Part shown: in pieces, positions 30,759 to 42,791 of the stretch | Numbering within the stretch: the stretch's first letter is position 1 | Layout: the number at the start of each line of letters is the position of its first letter | Assembly: GCA_920105625.2 (NCBI GenBank) | Contig: OV050032.1 | Coordinates: forward strand, 130,361,310 to 130,425,309 | Length of the DNA stretch: 64,000 nucleotides | Source: Clusia tigrina | Taxonomy: Eukaryota; Arthropoda; Insecta; Diptera; Clusiidae | Direction of reading: 5' to 3' | Position numbers and translations under genes: made by a program | The notes under the pieces: model-generated | Seen by the model: the letters and a program-made list of their open reading frames with translations, nothing else | Told to the model about the DNA's origin: nothing | Database searches by the model: none

Positions 30759-33700
30759 TTGGAATCAAAAGGGCGTTGTTTCGTTGTGAGCAGGATAGGT
30801 GATGCTTTCATCGAGATACCCTGCAAGGAGGCAGCTAGTGGAAAGCTAGTGCTTTTGGTAGACTCAGGGGCGGACACCAGCCTCGTAAAATTTAGTGTTT
30901 TACGGAAAGGACTGGTTGTTAACCCAAAGGATGTAAGAACAATTAATGGAGCGTTCGGAGGATGCATCAGGACACTGGGGTCGCTCAGAATAGGGCACAG
31001 TGAAGTTAAAGGCATGAGTTTTAGGGTGCATGCAGTGGAATTCGATAGGGAAGATATCCCGGCCGATAGGATAATTGGGCGTGATAATCTCTGGGGCCGC
31101 ACCATACTGTATGCGCTAGAAAAGCAGTTATCATTTTATGATGATAATAAGAATAGAATCCTTACTCTTCCATTAAAGTCTTGGCAGGAAGGAACCGTGA
31201 ATACGGTTAAGAATTGTATGGAGGTAGTGAATGCAAGGTCAACTAGAGTAGTTACTATGAGTGTAAATACGAGACTAAGGACTGTTGTTTTGCACAAGCA
31301 GCAGCTAGCGGAGGGTGTATATATGGGAGAGACCATAACGCACGTTGACAAGGGTAAGGTGTACGCTTGCGTAGTCAACGCATCAGAAAAGGACTACCTG
31401 ATGGATGAGGATTTTAGACCTAAGTTCACTAGTTACGATAATTTTAAGGAACCGAATTATGGATCGGTTAATCAGATTAATCAGGTAGATATAAGGAAAA
31501 AAATGGAGAGAGTTCTAGAATCACTGAAGTTAGACCCAAGCGTAAATTCAGAAGAAAAGGCATCGATAGAAGCCATTTGTACGTCATTCCATGACATATT
31601 TTTGCTGGAAGGAGATCAGCTAACGTATACACCAGAGGTAGAGCATGAAATACCTACTAGAGTGGATCAACCACCAATTAACCAGAAACAGTACAGATTG
31701 CCACAAGCTCACAAAGATGAGGTAAATAGGCAAATGGAAGGGATGTTAAAAGATAACATAATTTCACCGAGTATCTCGCCTTGGAACTCACCAATAATTT
31801 TGGTACCAAAGAAGGGAGGTGCTCAGGGTCAGAAGAAGTGGAGAATGGTCGTCGATTTTAGGAAATTGAACGACGCCACTATCAAGCAAGTGTTCCCAAT
31901 TCCAAGGATAGAAGAAATTCTGGAACAATTGGGGCATAGTAGATATTTTTCTACGCTTGATTTAGCGAGTGGCTACCACCAAGTTCTGGTGGATACCCAA
32001 GATAAGCAGAAAACCGCGTTCAGCACCGGTTTAGGGCATTATGAGTTTAATAGAATGCCGTTTGGATTAACAGGAGCACCGGCTACCTTCCAACGGCTAA
32101 TGAACCATGTGCTAACAGGCTTACAAGGGTTAGATTGTTTTGTGTATCTCGATTATATTGTAATTTATGGGAAGAACTTGCAGCAGCATTCGCAACGCTT
32201 GTGCAAGGTGCTCCAGAAATTACGAGAACACACAATTTGAAATTGAACACGGAGAAGTGTCAATATTTGCGAAGAGAGGTGGTTTATTTAGGCTATCGTT
32301 GCTCAGAAGCAGGAGCACTGCCTGACCCGCAGAAGGTGGAATGCGTTAAAAATCTAGCGATTCCGAGGAACAGAAAGGAAGTGCAAGCATTCCTAGGACT
32401 AGTGAACTATTATAGAAAGTTCGTGAAAGGACTAGCCGGAATTGCGTTGCCAATTAATAATTTGCTACGAAAAGAAGCAAAGTTCGAATGGACAGCGAGA
32501 TGTCAGCAAGCATTCGAGAGGCTAAAAGAAATAATTAGCTTGCTACCGATTTTGGCGTACCCCGACTTTGAGCAAACTTTTTTGTTGACCACTGATGCTA
32601 GCAATGAAGCATTAGGGGCAGTATTGTCACAAGGGGAAGTCGGTAATGACCGACCAATAGCATTCGCAAGCAGAGCGCTTAGCGACACGGAGAAGAGATA
32701 CTCCACAATAGAAAAGGAATTTCTAGCCATAGTATGGGCTACGAAGAATTTTAGGGCATATCTGCTAGGATGCCCATTTAAGATATACACTGATCACCAG
32801 CCGTTGAGAGGCATAGCCACTTTGAAAGACCAAACGTATAGGCTAGCCAGGTTCAGACACAAATTGTCTGAGTATGATTTCGAAATCATATACAAACCTG
32901 GGAAAAAGAATCTGAATGCGGATGCACTCAGCAGAGTACCGCAGGCACAGAAGGTATCAGTAGTGCAAACGAGGGCCAAAGCACGGATACATACGGAGAA
33001 GGCCGAGAGAATTCAAGGCGATAAAATTGATGCAACAAGAAATGTTAGCAATGCGGGTTACGCTGCTAATGAACAAAGAACCAGTAGTGTGGAATGGCTG
33101 GAGGATATAAAGGATATCCAGGCAGTGTTAAAGTGTTTCCATGATTCACCTCTAGGTGGACACCAGGGATTCTGGAAAACCCATGAGAGAATTAGGCGAG
33201 TATACGGGTGGAAAGGTATGCTGAAGGACAAAAAAAAAATTTGTAAAGAGTTGCCCAAAGTGCCAGGTCAACAAAAGTTAAAGGCTAACAAAGATGCTAA
33301 TGGTGTTAACTGACACACCAAAACAACCATTTGATAAAGTTCATATGGATATTGTAGGTATTTTACCTGAGACAGTTTCGGGAAACAAGTACATATTGAC
33401 GTTCCAAGACGATTTCTCAAAGTACATGGCGTGCGTGGCTATACCCGATGCGGAAGCAGGTATGGTGGCCAAAGCATTTTTGATGAAATTATAGCACGAT
33501 ACAACATACCTAAGGTTTTGATAACCGACAATGGTTCCAATTTTGTATCGAAATTATTATCAGAAACTTGTAAGATGCTGGGGATAAAGAAGTTCCACAT
33601 AACACCATATCATCCACAGGCGAATGGCTCATTGGAACATAGTCATCGACCTCTGGCCGAGTACTTGCGCAGTTTTGCCAAAGAAGACGGCTCGAATTGG

Positions 33701-34156
33701 GATCAATGGTTGACCACTGCAATGCATGTACACAATAATACGGTACATGTATCAACGAAGCAAACTCCGTTCAGGACGCTCTACGGGTTTGATTTCAACA
33801 TGCCAGCAAATCTGAAGCGCAAATGTGCGGCAGTGTACAATGCTGATGACCCGAATAAAGTGCAAAAGTATCAGCTACAGCGAGCGCACGAGTTGGTCAG
33901 AGAAAACCAGGATTGTGCTAAACGAGTAGCCAGGGAAGCCTATAACAAGGTACTAAACCCAGCCGTTTTTAACGTGGGTGATCAAGTACTAATGAAGAAT
34001 CAGGCTAGGAGAAACAATTTCTCACCTGTGTGGATAGGTCCGTATGAATTAGCAGAGATCCGAAGCCCAGTTACAACAGTCGTAACGATTAAGGGCAAAA
34101 ATAAAAAGCTACATAATAATTTGTTGAAATTATTCCACATTAGGCCACGCGACTAA
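30759..34156 (+). pseudogene. pol: Gypsy A Pol: protease, RT, RNase H, integrase
   Basis: The first frame (30759-32240) holds protease LLVDSGADTSLVKF and RT through LDLASGYHQVLVD, RMPFGLTGAPATFQRL and a mutated box YLDYIVIYG. A two-base slip in an acac run near 32230 moves to 32135-33313: RT thumb, RNase H (LLTTDASNEALGAVLSQ, YSTIEKEFLAIVWA). A ten-A run at about 33231 shifts the HHCC finger. Integrase has HMDIVGIL, ITDNGSNF and GSLEHSHR for D, D and E, with another slip in a T run near 33478. It ends LLKLFHIRPRD. Between gag and pol about 360 bases hold no clear domain. Confidence 0.88.
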
Positions 34157-36911
34157 AGACATGTGTTAATAGTGTTTTACAAATGTTAACACAAGAGTAA
34201 CAATGTAAATATGTACGTGTGTGTATCAAATAACACACGCAGCGCCGATTTTCAGAGTCAATGCCAGTAAAAGTGTACCGCTTAAACTCGGGCAAGTAAA
34301 ATTGACGTAATGAAAATCTGCTTATTAAGCACTATTGCCGAATGAAGACAGTAGGGAAAAATATTTTTTAAATATTAAATAATAAAAAAGGGGTTCATTG
34401 GACACATTTTAAAAAATAAAATTATAAGACAGTCGCGGGTAAGTAATTTAAGCTGTACGTATATACGACTGTTAATGAAGTGCAATATGATGCGTAAGTA
34501 GTAGCGCCGACACCGTTGGTGAAGTAAGTATATATGTATATATGTGTATAATATACGCAATGAATGTACGAACGTATATTTAAAGAAGTAAGTATTCTAG
34601 TTATGAGGAATGGGTATGTAAGTATGTATATTTTTGCAGATATTTACATACTGAAGCAGGCTACATTTTAATATACATAGTTTTTTTCGGTTTATCACGT
34701 AGGAAATTAGGGTATGGGGAATTGTAATGTATGTATATATATATATTGAATTAGAACAATATATTTAGCTTACCATTACAAATTAAGTAATAACGTTGGC
34801 AATTAATTATAGTATGCCTTGAATGTATGTCTGTGTTCATGTAAGAACAGGTTACATGATGTAGGGAAATACACTTGTTAATGGATACATACCGGGCTAG
34901 TAGTAAAATTTAAATATATGCTCGTAGAATAATTAGATGCAATGAAAAATTGAGTCATGCAATGGACAATGTTTTCACATAAACGGGTTTATCTTAAATA
35001 TTCTGGTTTATGTCAGCGGGCAAAAGAATTTGCTCAGAATTGAAAAATTTAAAAAGATATATAAAAAAAAATGGAATGAAAGGAATTATGAATGTCTAAA
35101 TATAAAATAAATAATAAATTTATCTTTTATATACTCGCTTATGTAAGATGGGCAACTAGCTCTGCCAAGAATTGATATAAAAAAAAATTTTTTTTTGTGG
35201 CGGCATATAATTTGATATAGAAAATATTTGTTATATATGAAATAAATTGTTGTAATATGTATATATTTGAGAAGGATTTAAAGTTTTAATGCCGCTAACA
35301 ATTTAAAGAAAATTGTATCATAAGTAATTAATAATATTTGTAAAGAAAACTGTTTTTATTACTTATTTATAGTTTGGTTATTAAGACGTATTAGATATAC
35401 GATATATAAATTTAAATAACACATAAAATTTACTATTTTCGTTACCAAGAATATTAAATATGAAATAAATGTAATAGCCAGTAAGAATAATTAAAACTCG
35501 GCAAGTCCGATACATGTATAAAAGATGGTTTTTAGGTATTCAAGCGTTGGTGAACAGACAAGGACATCTGGATGGTTCAATATGGTGCAGCATGAACCTG
35601 GAAGGGACTTCCTGCAGCGTCGGAGACAGAGTAAGATGTTAACCAACATCCAGGGGACCAGTAGATGAAATGCAAGAGCAGCGAACAAAAATCTGACTGA
35701 ATAAGAAGAAGTGAGAAGACGTGGAAGAAGGGTAATCAGTAAGCCGCAAAATGATAATACGAAATTTGCAACGATGATGTCCAGAGATAATTTTTGGTTG
35801 GAAGAAAATGAAAACGAAATTAGTGAGAATTCATTTTTATATGTAAGAGTGGAAGAGCTTCCAACTTCCCATGTGCGAGATGACTACGATTTAAGCTTAT
35901 GAAAAAATGGAGATGGTATCGGCTGAAACCAATAGTCCCTATCTGGCAAGTAAAAGTCTAATAATACTTAAGTTTTATTGCATAACTGACGAAATGGCAT
36001 GAAAAACACTAACATGTACGTTGTCCGGATAAAAAAATCCAACGTGTCTGCCATTATTACATATGTCAGTATGTACGAGTATACTGTATTATTGTCTAGG
36101 AAGAGGAAGAGATAATTTTAGCCAAAACCCGAGGTTGATCCATAATTTTAGAGAGAAACGGTTACAGCAACAATATCAGCCACAACTACCATCGTTCAGT
36201 TAGCATCGTAGAATATTCTCCTAGCGCAAAAAATCGTTTTAACCACGAAAAGATCAACCACAACATAGCCAAGCTTTATCGGCTAAACTTCGTAACGATT
36301 TCTCCAATGAGAAAATATCCATTGTCACTGACTAAGCGAATATCGAATATTTATTTTGACTTCGTCAGAAGCGCATCTAGTCGCACAAGCTTGCATCATC
36401 TTTTTACGTACCGGTCCAGAAAGAAGGGAGGGTATGCACAGTTCATCGAGGGACTTCACTCCGACAACGACGGTCGTCAACTGGACCAGCAGGTAGCAGA
36501 GGGCTCAGTATAATATAAGGTTTTAGGTATAGAATAGAATTGTGTTATTGTTTAGATGTTTGTATATACGCCAATGAGAAAAGAGTTAATGAAAGACCAA
36601 ATTATAAAAAGGGGAATATAAAAAAATGAATGATAGTTAAAAATAAGAAAAAAAAAACAAAAACAACGTAAAGAAAAAAAAACGAAAGAAAGAAAACTAT
36701 AAAAGAAAATAAAAGCTAGAGAAAAAAATATATATATATGATAGAACCCAAATAAGGCGATTTTAAAGAAAAATTTAACAAATTATATATGTACGAGTAT
36801 ATGTACTATAGAGTTAAATAGATGCACATAATTGTTTACAGTGGAAGAAAAATATTGTAGAGATTTTATGGAAGTTAGTTGCACTAACTTCTTTTAGAAA
36901 GAGGGGAGGGA
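34157..36911 (+). other. Gypsy A 3' noncoding stretch
   Basis: 2.75 kb between the integrase stop and the 3' LTR. It is AT-rich with many tatatgtata-type runs. The only open frames are short and resemble nothing I know; no env-like signal, furin site or membrane span was seen. Its first 400 bases match gypsy F (39831-40230), so they belong to the family. It ends in the polypurine tract gaggggaggga. Confidence 0.75.
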
Positions 36912-37259
36912 TGTTGTGAGTTAGAATCAAGCTACATACGCGTAGTTGACTCACAGCACCGGCTCCTATTAAATTCATTAAAAACGCACATATTTTTAGG
37001 GTGCAAATATTGTAAATGAATAGTATTTATGCATTAATTATGATGTAAACTTTTAGGGTGTCACAGTTCCGCAGTCAAGCTGACGAGGGGCATTTAGAAT
37101 GCACCGACGACACTTTTACTTTCAATAGGTCAGTTGGCTTGAACAACTGCCACCAAATAACAATTGCGTAACTGGAACACCAGAAAAGTCAAGACGTAGA
37201 CTGTATTGTTTATTTGTAAATAGTATATAAGAACTAGTATTTTAAGAATAAAGCATCTT
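36912..37259 (+). repeat. Gypsy A 3' LTR, truncated
   Basis: Matches 26436-26783 and then stops 9 bases after its AATAAA (37248-37253); the 5' LTR continues for about 125 more bases. The gag of gypsy F resumes directly after it without loss. The missing part corresponds to R/U5. Confidence 0.88.
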
Positions 37260-37261
37260 GT

Positions 37262-39830
37262 CGCGTGGTAAAGCTAAGATTAATATTTAGTGAAGAGAGG
37301 CAAGCGGATCTTGTGTTTGGTGCATCTGAGGTCGGTGTCGAGCCTTTTTCGCCGGGAAGTCCTGTACACAATAAAGACTTGGTATATCCGTAAAAAGAGC
37401 CAGAACCAGTAACAGAGCAGCAAGCCCCAATATTGTGGACAGTATTTCGCCTGCGCAAAGAGTTTTAGAGTGCACGCATTGGAATTGGATAGGGAATGTA
37501 TTCCGGCGGATGGGATAATTGGGCGCGATAATCTTTGGAGCCGCACGACACTGGATGCGCTAAAAAAACAGTTATCGTTTTATGATAATAATAATAATCG
37601 AATCATTACTATTCCATTAATGTCATGGCAGGAAGGAACCATGAAAAGGGATAAGAATTTATGTATGGTTGTAGTAAACGCAAGGTCAAGCAGGTGTTCC
37701 CGATACAAAGGATAGAAGAAATCCTCGACCAATTGGGGCACAGTAGAAATTTTTCTACACCTGATCTAGCGAGTGGCTACCACCAAGTTCTGGTGAATAC
37801 CCAAGATAAGCAAGAGACCGCATTTAGCACCAGTTTAAGGTATTATGATTTTAATAGAATGCCTTTTGGTTTAACAGGATCACCGGCTACCTTCCGTCGG
37901 CTAATGAACCATGTGCTAACAGGGCTGCGAGGGTTAGATACTATAATTTATGGGCATAACTTGCAACACCATTCGCAAAGCTTGTGAAATATGCTCCAGA
38001 AATTACGAGAACACAATTCGAATTGAACACGGGAAAGTGTAAATTTTTGCGAAGAGAGGTGGTTTATTTAGGTCATCGTTGCTCAGAGGCAGGAGCACTG
38101 CCTGACCCGCAGAAGGTGGAATGCTTTACAAATTAAGCAATTCCGATTAATAAAAAGGAAGTACAAGCATTCCTAGGACTTGTGATCTATTATAGAAACT
38201 TCCTAGCAGGACTAGCCGGAATTGCGTTGCTGATTAAAAAGTTGCTACGAAAAGAAGCAAAGTTAAAATGGACAGAGAGCTGTCAGCAAGTATTCGAGAG
38301 GCTAAGATACATTTTTAGCTCGCCACCGATTTTGGCGAACCCCGACTTTGCTAGCAATGAAGCATTAGGAGCAGTCGGTAATGACCGACCAATAGCATTC
38401 GCGAAGAGGGCTCTTAGCGATACGGAGAAGAGATACTCCACAATAGAGAAGGAATTTCTAGCCATAGTGTGTGTTTCGAAGAATTTTAGGGCATATCTCC
38501 TAGGTCGCCCATTTAAAATATATACCGATCACCAGCCGTTGAGAGGCATAGCTAATTTATAAGACCAAACGTCTAGGCTAGCCAGGTTCAAACACAAATT
38601 GTCTGAATACGATTTTGATTTCATATATAAACCTGTGAAAAGGAATCTGAATGCGGACGCGCTCAGCAGAATACCGCAGGCACAGAAGATATCAGTAGTG
38701 CAAACGATGGCCAAAGCAAAGTCAAAAAAGGAGAAGGCCGGGCGAAGTCAAGAGGATACAATTTATGCGACGAGAGATGTCAGTGATGCGGGTAGCGATG
38801 CCAATAAACAAGCTGCCAGCTGTGTGGAATGGCTGGAGGATGAAAAAGAAATCCAGGCAGTCTCAAAGGGTTTCCATGATTCACCTCTAGGTGGACACGA
38901 GGGATTCTGGAACACCCATGACAGAATTAGGCGAGTATACGGATGGAAAGGTATGCTCAGAGACATAAAAAAATATGTAAAGATTGCCCAAAATTTCAGG
39001 TCAACAAGAGTTCGAGGCTAACAAAGATGCCAATGGTGTTAACTGTCCCCACCGAAACAACCATTTGGTAAAGTTCTCGTGGATATTGTAGGTACTTTAC
39101 TTGAGACAGCTTCGGGAAATAAATACATCCTTACGTTTCAGGATGATTTTTCTAAAGACATGGCGTGAGTGGCTATACCCGATGCTGAAGCAGGTACGGT
39201 AGCCAAGGCATTCTTTGACGAAATTGTAGCACGATACCACAGGCACCAAAGGTTTTGATAACCGACAATGGCTCAAATTGTGTATCGAAATTATTCTCAG
39301 AAACTTGTAAAATTCTGGGAACCAAGAAATTGCACATAACAACGTATCATCCACAGGCATATGGCGTTTTCCGAGTTCTTGCGTTGTTTTGTAAAGGAAG
39401 ACGGCTCAAATTGGGATCAATGGTCGATCACTGCAATGCATGTCACAACAATACTGTACATGTATCTACGAAGCAAACTCCGTTTAGACCACTCTATGGG
39501 TTTGCTTTCAACATGCCAGCAAATTTTAAGCACAAATGAGCGCAGGTATACAATGCTTCTGACCCAAATCACCAAGATCGTACTAAACGGGTAGCCACGG
39601 AAGCCTACAACAATGTACTAAACCCAATAGTCTTTCATGTGGGTGACCAAGTACTCATGAAGAATCAGGCTAGGAGAAATAAGTTCTCACCTGTTTGGAT
39701 AGGCCCGTATTTAGTAGCAAATCCGCAGTGCAGTTACAGCAGTAGTAACAATTAAGGGCAAGCATAAGAAGCTACACAATAATTTATTAAAATTATTCCA
39801 TTTGCGAACTAACAATTAGAGACATGTCTT
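37262..39830 (+). pseudogene. Gypsy F gag-pol, right part
   Basis: Resumes in gag (FSEERQADLVFGASEVG), then jumps to the end of protease (IPADGIIGRDNLWSR) by a deletion of about 2 kb relative to A, and then from near 37680 to RT by a second deletion of about 0.65 kb. RT lacks the YLDD box entirely (GLDTIIYGHN). RNase H at 38182-38562 has ALSDTEKRYSTIEKEFLAIV but ends at a stop. Integrase keeps VDIVGTLL and ITDNGSN; the segment with the catalytic Glu is deleted at about 39363. Many further stops. Confidence 0.88.
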
Positions 39831-40406
39831 GACAGTGTTTCACAAGTGTAAGCACAAGAAGAACAAATAATTGTGCCAATTAAACACGGGCTAGTAATAA
39901 TTTACGTAATATAAATATGCTCATTAGGCACTATAGCCGAATGAAGCGCAGTAAAGAAAAGAATTTTTTAAATATTAATTAATAAAAAAAGGTTTCATTG
40001 GAAATAATTCAACAGAAAATCATAAGACAGTCGTGGGTAAGAAATATAAAACTAAACGTAAAGTATATAAACACATGCATGTGGCAGTTAATGCATGGGA
40101 ATATGATGTATAATCCTTAACACCGGGCACGAGCATGATGAAGTAAGCAACGGAGTTGATGGTGGGGGTGTGCAACAATAAGTTTTAAGTAGGTTTGGAA
40201 CACATATGTATTATATATGTGTGTCTGTAAAAACTTGGGGAATGCATTAAACGTTATGTACACAGGTATAGGGGATAAGGTGATTATTTGGGTGAAGAGG
40301 AGCATACGGCATGAAAAAGTGGGGTCGATACCTACTGCTGACCTGGTAAAATGAATATGGAATAAAAAAAAACGAATGTGTATATTTCCTCATCTTTCTG
40401 TTTATA
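39831..40406 (+). other. Gypsy F 3' noncoding tail
   Basis: Follows the integrase end. It is collinear with the gypsy A tail at about 34160-34540 (for example gcactat-gccgaatgaag and cataagacagtcg), then loses similarity. No LTR was found; the DD41D element interrupts here at 40407. Confidence 0.65.
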
Positions 40407-41663
40407 GCAAAGGGTTTTCCAACAAGAGGTGTTATTTTGAATCACCCGGTATTTCGGTAGCTATTACTAAAAAAAGGAACGATACACGCTTCAACAACGC
40501 TTTGAAATTATAAAAATTCACTACAAAAATAGTGAAAATCTTGCAGTCACAGTTCGCAAAACTAAAGCATTTTTGGGTCGTCGTGAAGACCTTGTCGGAC
40601 CGCAATACAGAAATTGGTGGAAAAATTGGAGCTGTTGGGACAAGTTAGTGATGTGAAGAATAAAACCCGTACACGTCGCTCAAGAACAACTGAGAATATT
40701 GCTGCTGTAGCCCAAAGTGTTCAAGCAAACCCAGGTTTGTCCACTCCTCGTCGTTCTTTGGAATTGGGCATTCCACAAACGTCATTACACCGTATTTTGC
40801 ATAAAGACTTGGGTCTTAAGGCTTATAAAGTTCATTTAACACAAGAACTCAAGCCGGCCGATCATCAACAACGTTGTGTCTTTGCTGATTGGGTCCTTGA
40901 AATGCATGAAAATGATCCGGAATTCCATCGAAAAATCATCTTGACTGATGAGGCCCATTTCCACCTCGGTGGCTACGTCAACAAGCAAAATTGTCGCATC
41001 TGGGGCTCGGAAAACCCGAGAGTTATTGTTGAGAAGCCTCTCCATCCTCAACGTGTGACTGTTTGGTGCGGTTTATGGTCCGGCGGCGTCATTGAACCTT
41101 ACTTTTTCGAAAATGAGGTTGGATCAACAGTTACGGTGAATGGATTGCGCTATCGAGAGATGATTAATGATTTTTTATGGTCGGAGTTGGATGGTATTGA
41201 TCTGGACAACGTTTACTTTCAACAAGACGGCGCTACGTGCCACACAAGCAACGAAACTATTGCTCTTTTACGGGAAAAATTTCCGGACCGTGTTATCTCT
41301 CGAAGAGGTGATCACAATTGGCCACCGAGATCTTGTGATTTAACACCTTGCGACTTCTTCCTTTGGGGCCACGTGAAAGATAAGGTCTACGCCAACAACC
41401 CAGCGTCGATTCAAGACATCAAAGATAGAATTCGTGAGGCTATCGAGGACATAGGGCAGCCACTTTGCGATTTGGTTATGGAAAATTTCATGAAAAGGAT
41501 ATGGTCTTATAAGCGTGGTTGTGGTGGCCATTTGGCTGATGTTGTTTTTCATTATTAACGGCATACCTTTCTCTTTATTATGGAATAAACATCCGATCAT
41601 TTATTTCAAAAAATGGCATTTTTCTTTGAATACCAAAATAGCACCTCATATTGGAAAAGCCTT
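40407..41663 (+). mobile_element. DD41D (rosa-type) mariner-like element
   Basis: About 1.26 kb. Imperfect inverted repeats: left starts agggttttccaacaagaggt near 40411, right (reverse complement) aggcttttccaatatgaggt from about 41662; roughly 28 bases with a few mismatches. TA dinucleotides adjoin both ends (40405-40406, 41664-41665), though the outermost bases do not align well. DD41D elements were first named from a tephritid fly. Confidence 0.85.
40475..41558 (+). pseudogene. DD41D transposase, frameshifted near the N-terminus
   Basis: The main frame is open from about 40602 to 41558. Catalytic residues: LTDEAHFHLGG, FQQDGATCHTS and DLTPCDFFLWGH. Forty-one residues separate the second Asp from the last, which defines the DD41D class. 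The helix-turn-helix start (RYTLQQRFEIIKIHY) is in another frame at about 40480-40600, so one single-base shift near 40590 breaks the gene. No ATG is seen at the expected start. The catalytic domain itself looks whole. Confidence 0.88.
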
Positions 41664-41699
41664 TATTTGCATCATTATAGTACTTAAAAATAATTAATG

Positions 41700-42060
41700 A
41701 GTTCGCAGGTGGGAACCCTGGAACCGTTAGTTAATGTATGGGGTGCAACAGCACCACTAACCGCCCTAGAGCCTTCTGGACGACCGTATCCTCCGGTGTC
41801 AGCCTAAGAGTAAACAGCATCCTCCAGGCGAGGACCATCTCATCCGGGTAGTCTCATTGTGTCTCCAGGTCATCCATACAAGTCAGTAATTGTTGAGACA
41901 ACTGGGAGCGTTCCCCCAGGGTCAGTTTATTAAAGTGCGGATCTCCGCTGAATCCAAGATTTTGGCAGCAGCGTATACCATTGGCGTTGCCTCCTCAACC
42001 AGTGTATTCAGCACCTGGGTGTGATTGAGCGTGCAGCGCCCCAAGTTGATATTAGCGTTT
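41700..42060 (-). pseudogene. Unrecognised coding remnant
   Basis: On the minus strand two adjoining frames read like protein: LNHTQVLNTLVEEATPMVYA from about 42020, then after one shift LTLGERSQLSQQLLTC and DEMVLAWRMLFTLRLTPEDT. The codon pattern and the lack of stops on either side of a single shift suggest a decayed gene or element ORF. I do not recognise the family. Confidence 0.45.
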
Positions 42061-42430
42061 GAAATGGTGAAAAGCAACTATGAAAAAACGATGGACGATT
42101 GGTGGAAATACGCTGCAAAAGCGGGGTTTTATAATCAGTGTTCCTATCGGAATTATGCTGAATAATAAAAAAGAATTGAACAAAGTGGGGTGTCTGACAG
42201 GGCGAAATGTAACCAACATGTGTGGAAATACAACAAATATACGGGACGGATCAGTACAAGAGGAAAAGGTAAAATAACTGAGTTGCAATGCGTAAATGTT
42301 TTATCCATTCAACCATCAAGTCAATAATCAGGTTATTCTGTAGTAAGCGTGAGTTACATTCGCACAAACAACAACAACAATATCAATACCAACAGCAGCA
42401 GTCACATCAGCATAAAATTCTTTGTAAAAT

Positions 42431-42642
42431 CATCCAATTCATATTCCCATTAAAAACATCAGATTCAAATTCACTTTAAAATCATCCAGCATCAAATTCT
42501 TTGTAACATAATCCAGCTTCAAATTCTTTGTAAAATCATCCAATTCATATTCCCATTTAAAACATCAGATTCAACTTCACTTTAAAATCATCCAGCATCA
42601 AATTCGTTGTAACATTATCCAGCATCAAATCCTTTGTAAAAT
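42431..42642 (+). repeat. 106-bp tandem repeat, two copies
   Basis: catccaattcatattcccat begins copies at 42431 and 42537. Inside each copy a shorter word (catccagcatcaaattcttt and variants) also recurs. AT-rich, no coding signal. Confidence 0.8.
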
Positions 42643-42791
42643 CTCCAATTTAAATTCGCAATAATCATCCAACTGAAATTCATGAAATTAATTTCTTTAC
42701 AATTAGCATCAATTACAAGTTTGAGCTCTTTAAACAGTTGAGAATCAATCGCTTCCACAGCTCACTCATTGGAAATATATCCTGTCATCAG

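Larger units (their letters stand above)
26436..37259 (+). mobile_element. Gypsy A: LTR retrotransposon nested in gypsy F
   Basis: A 10.8-kb element. Complete 5' LTR (473 bp, TGTTG...CAACA), PBS, long leader, gag, pol and a 2.75-kb 3' noncoding stretch, then polypurine tract gaggggaggga (36901-36911) and a 3' LTR that stops short. The flanks share GTC (26433-26435 and 37260-37262; AGTC versus TGTC over four bases). It is closely related to F and E. I judge it a gypsy lineage of mdg1/412 type, without certainty. No env. Confidence 0.92.

Noticed and set aside
34500..34760. tatatgtatata-type runs considered as a promoter cluster
   Set aside because: Low-complexity AT repeats throughout the gypsy A tail; no positional evidence.
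36307..36513. 68-codon frame in the gypsy A 3' stretch as an env candidate
   Set aside because: No signal peptide, cysteine pattern, cleavage site or membrane span.
42360..42410. caacaacaa/cagcagcag run as a polyglutamine gene
   Set aside because: The frame is only about 60 codons and ends in the tandem repeats; no gene structure.
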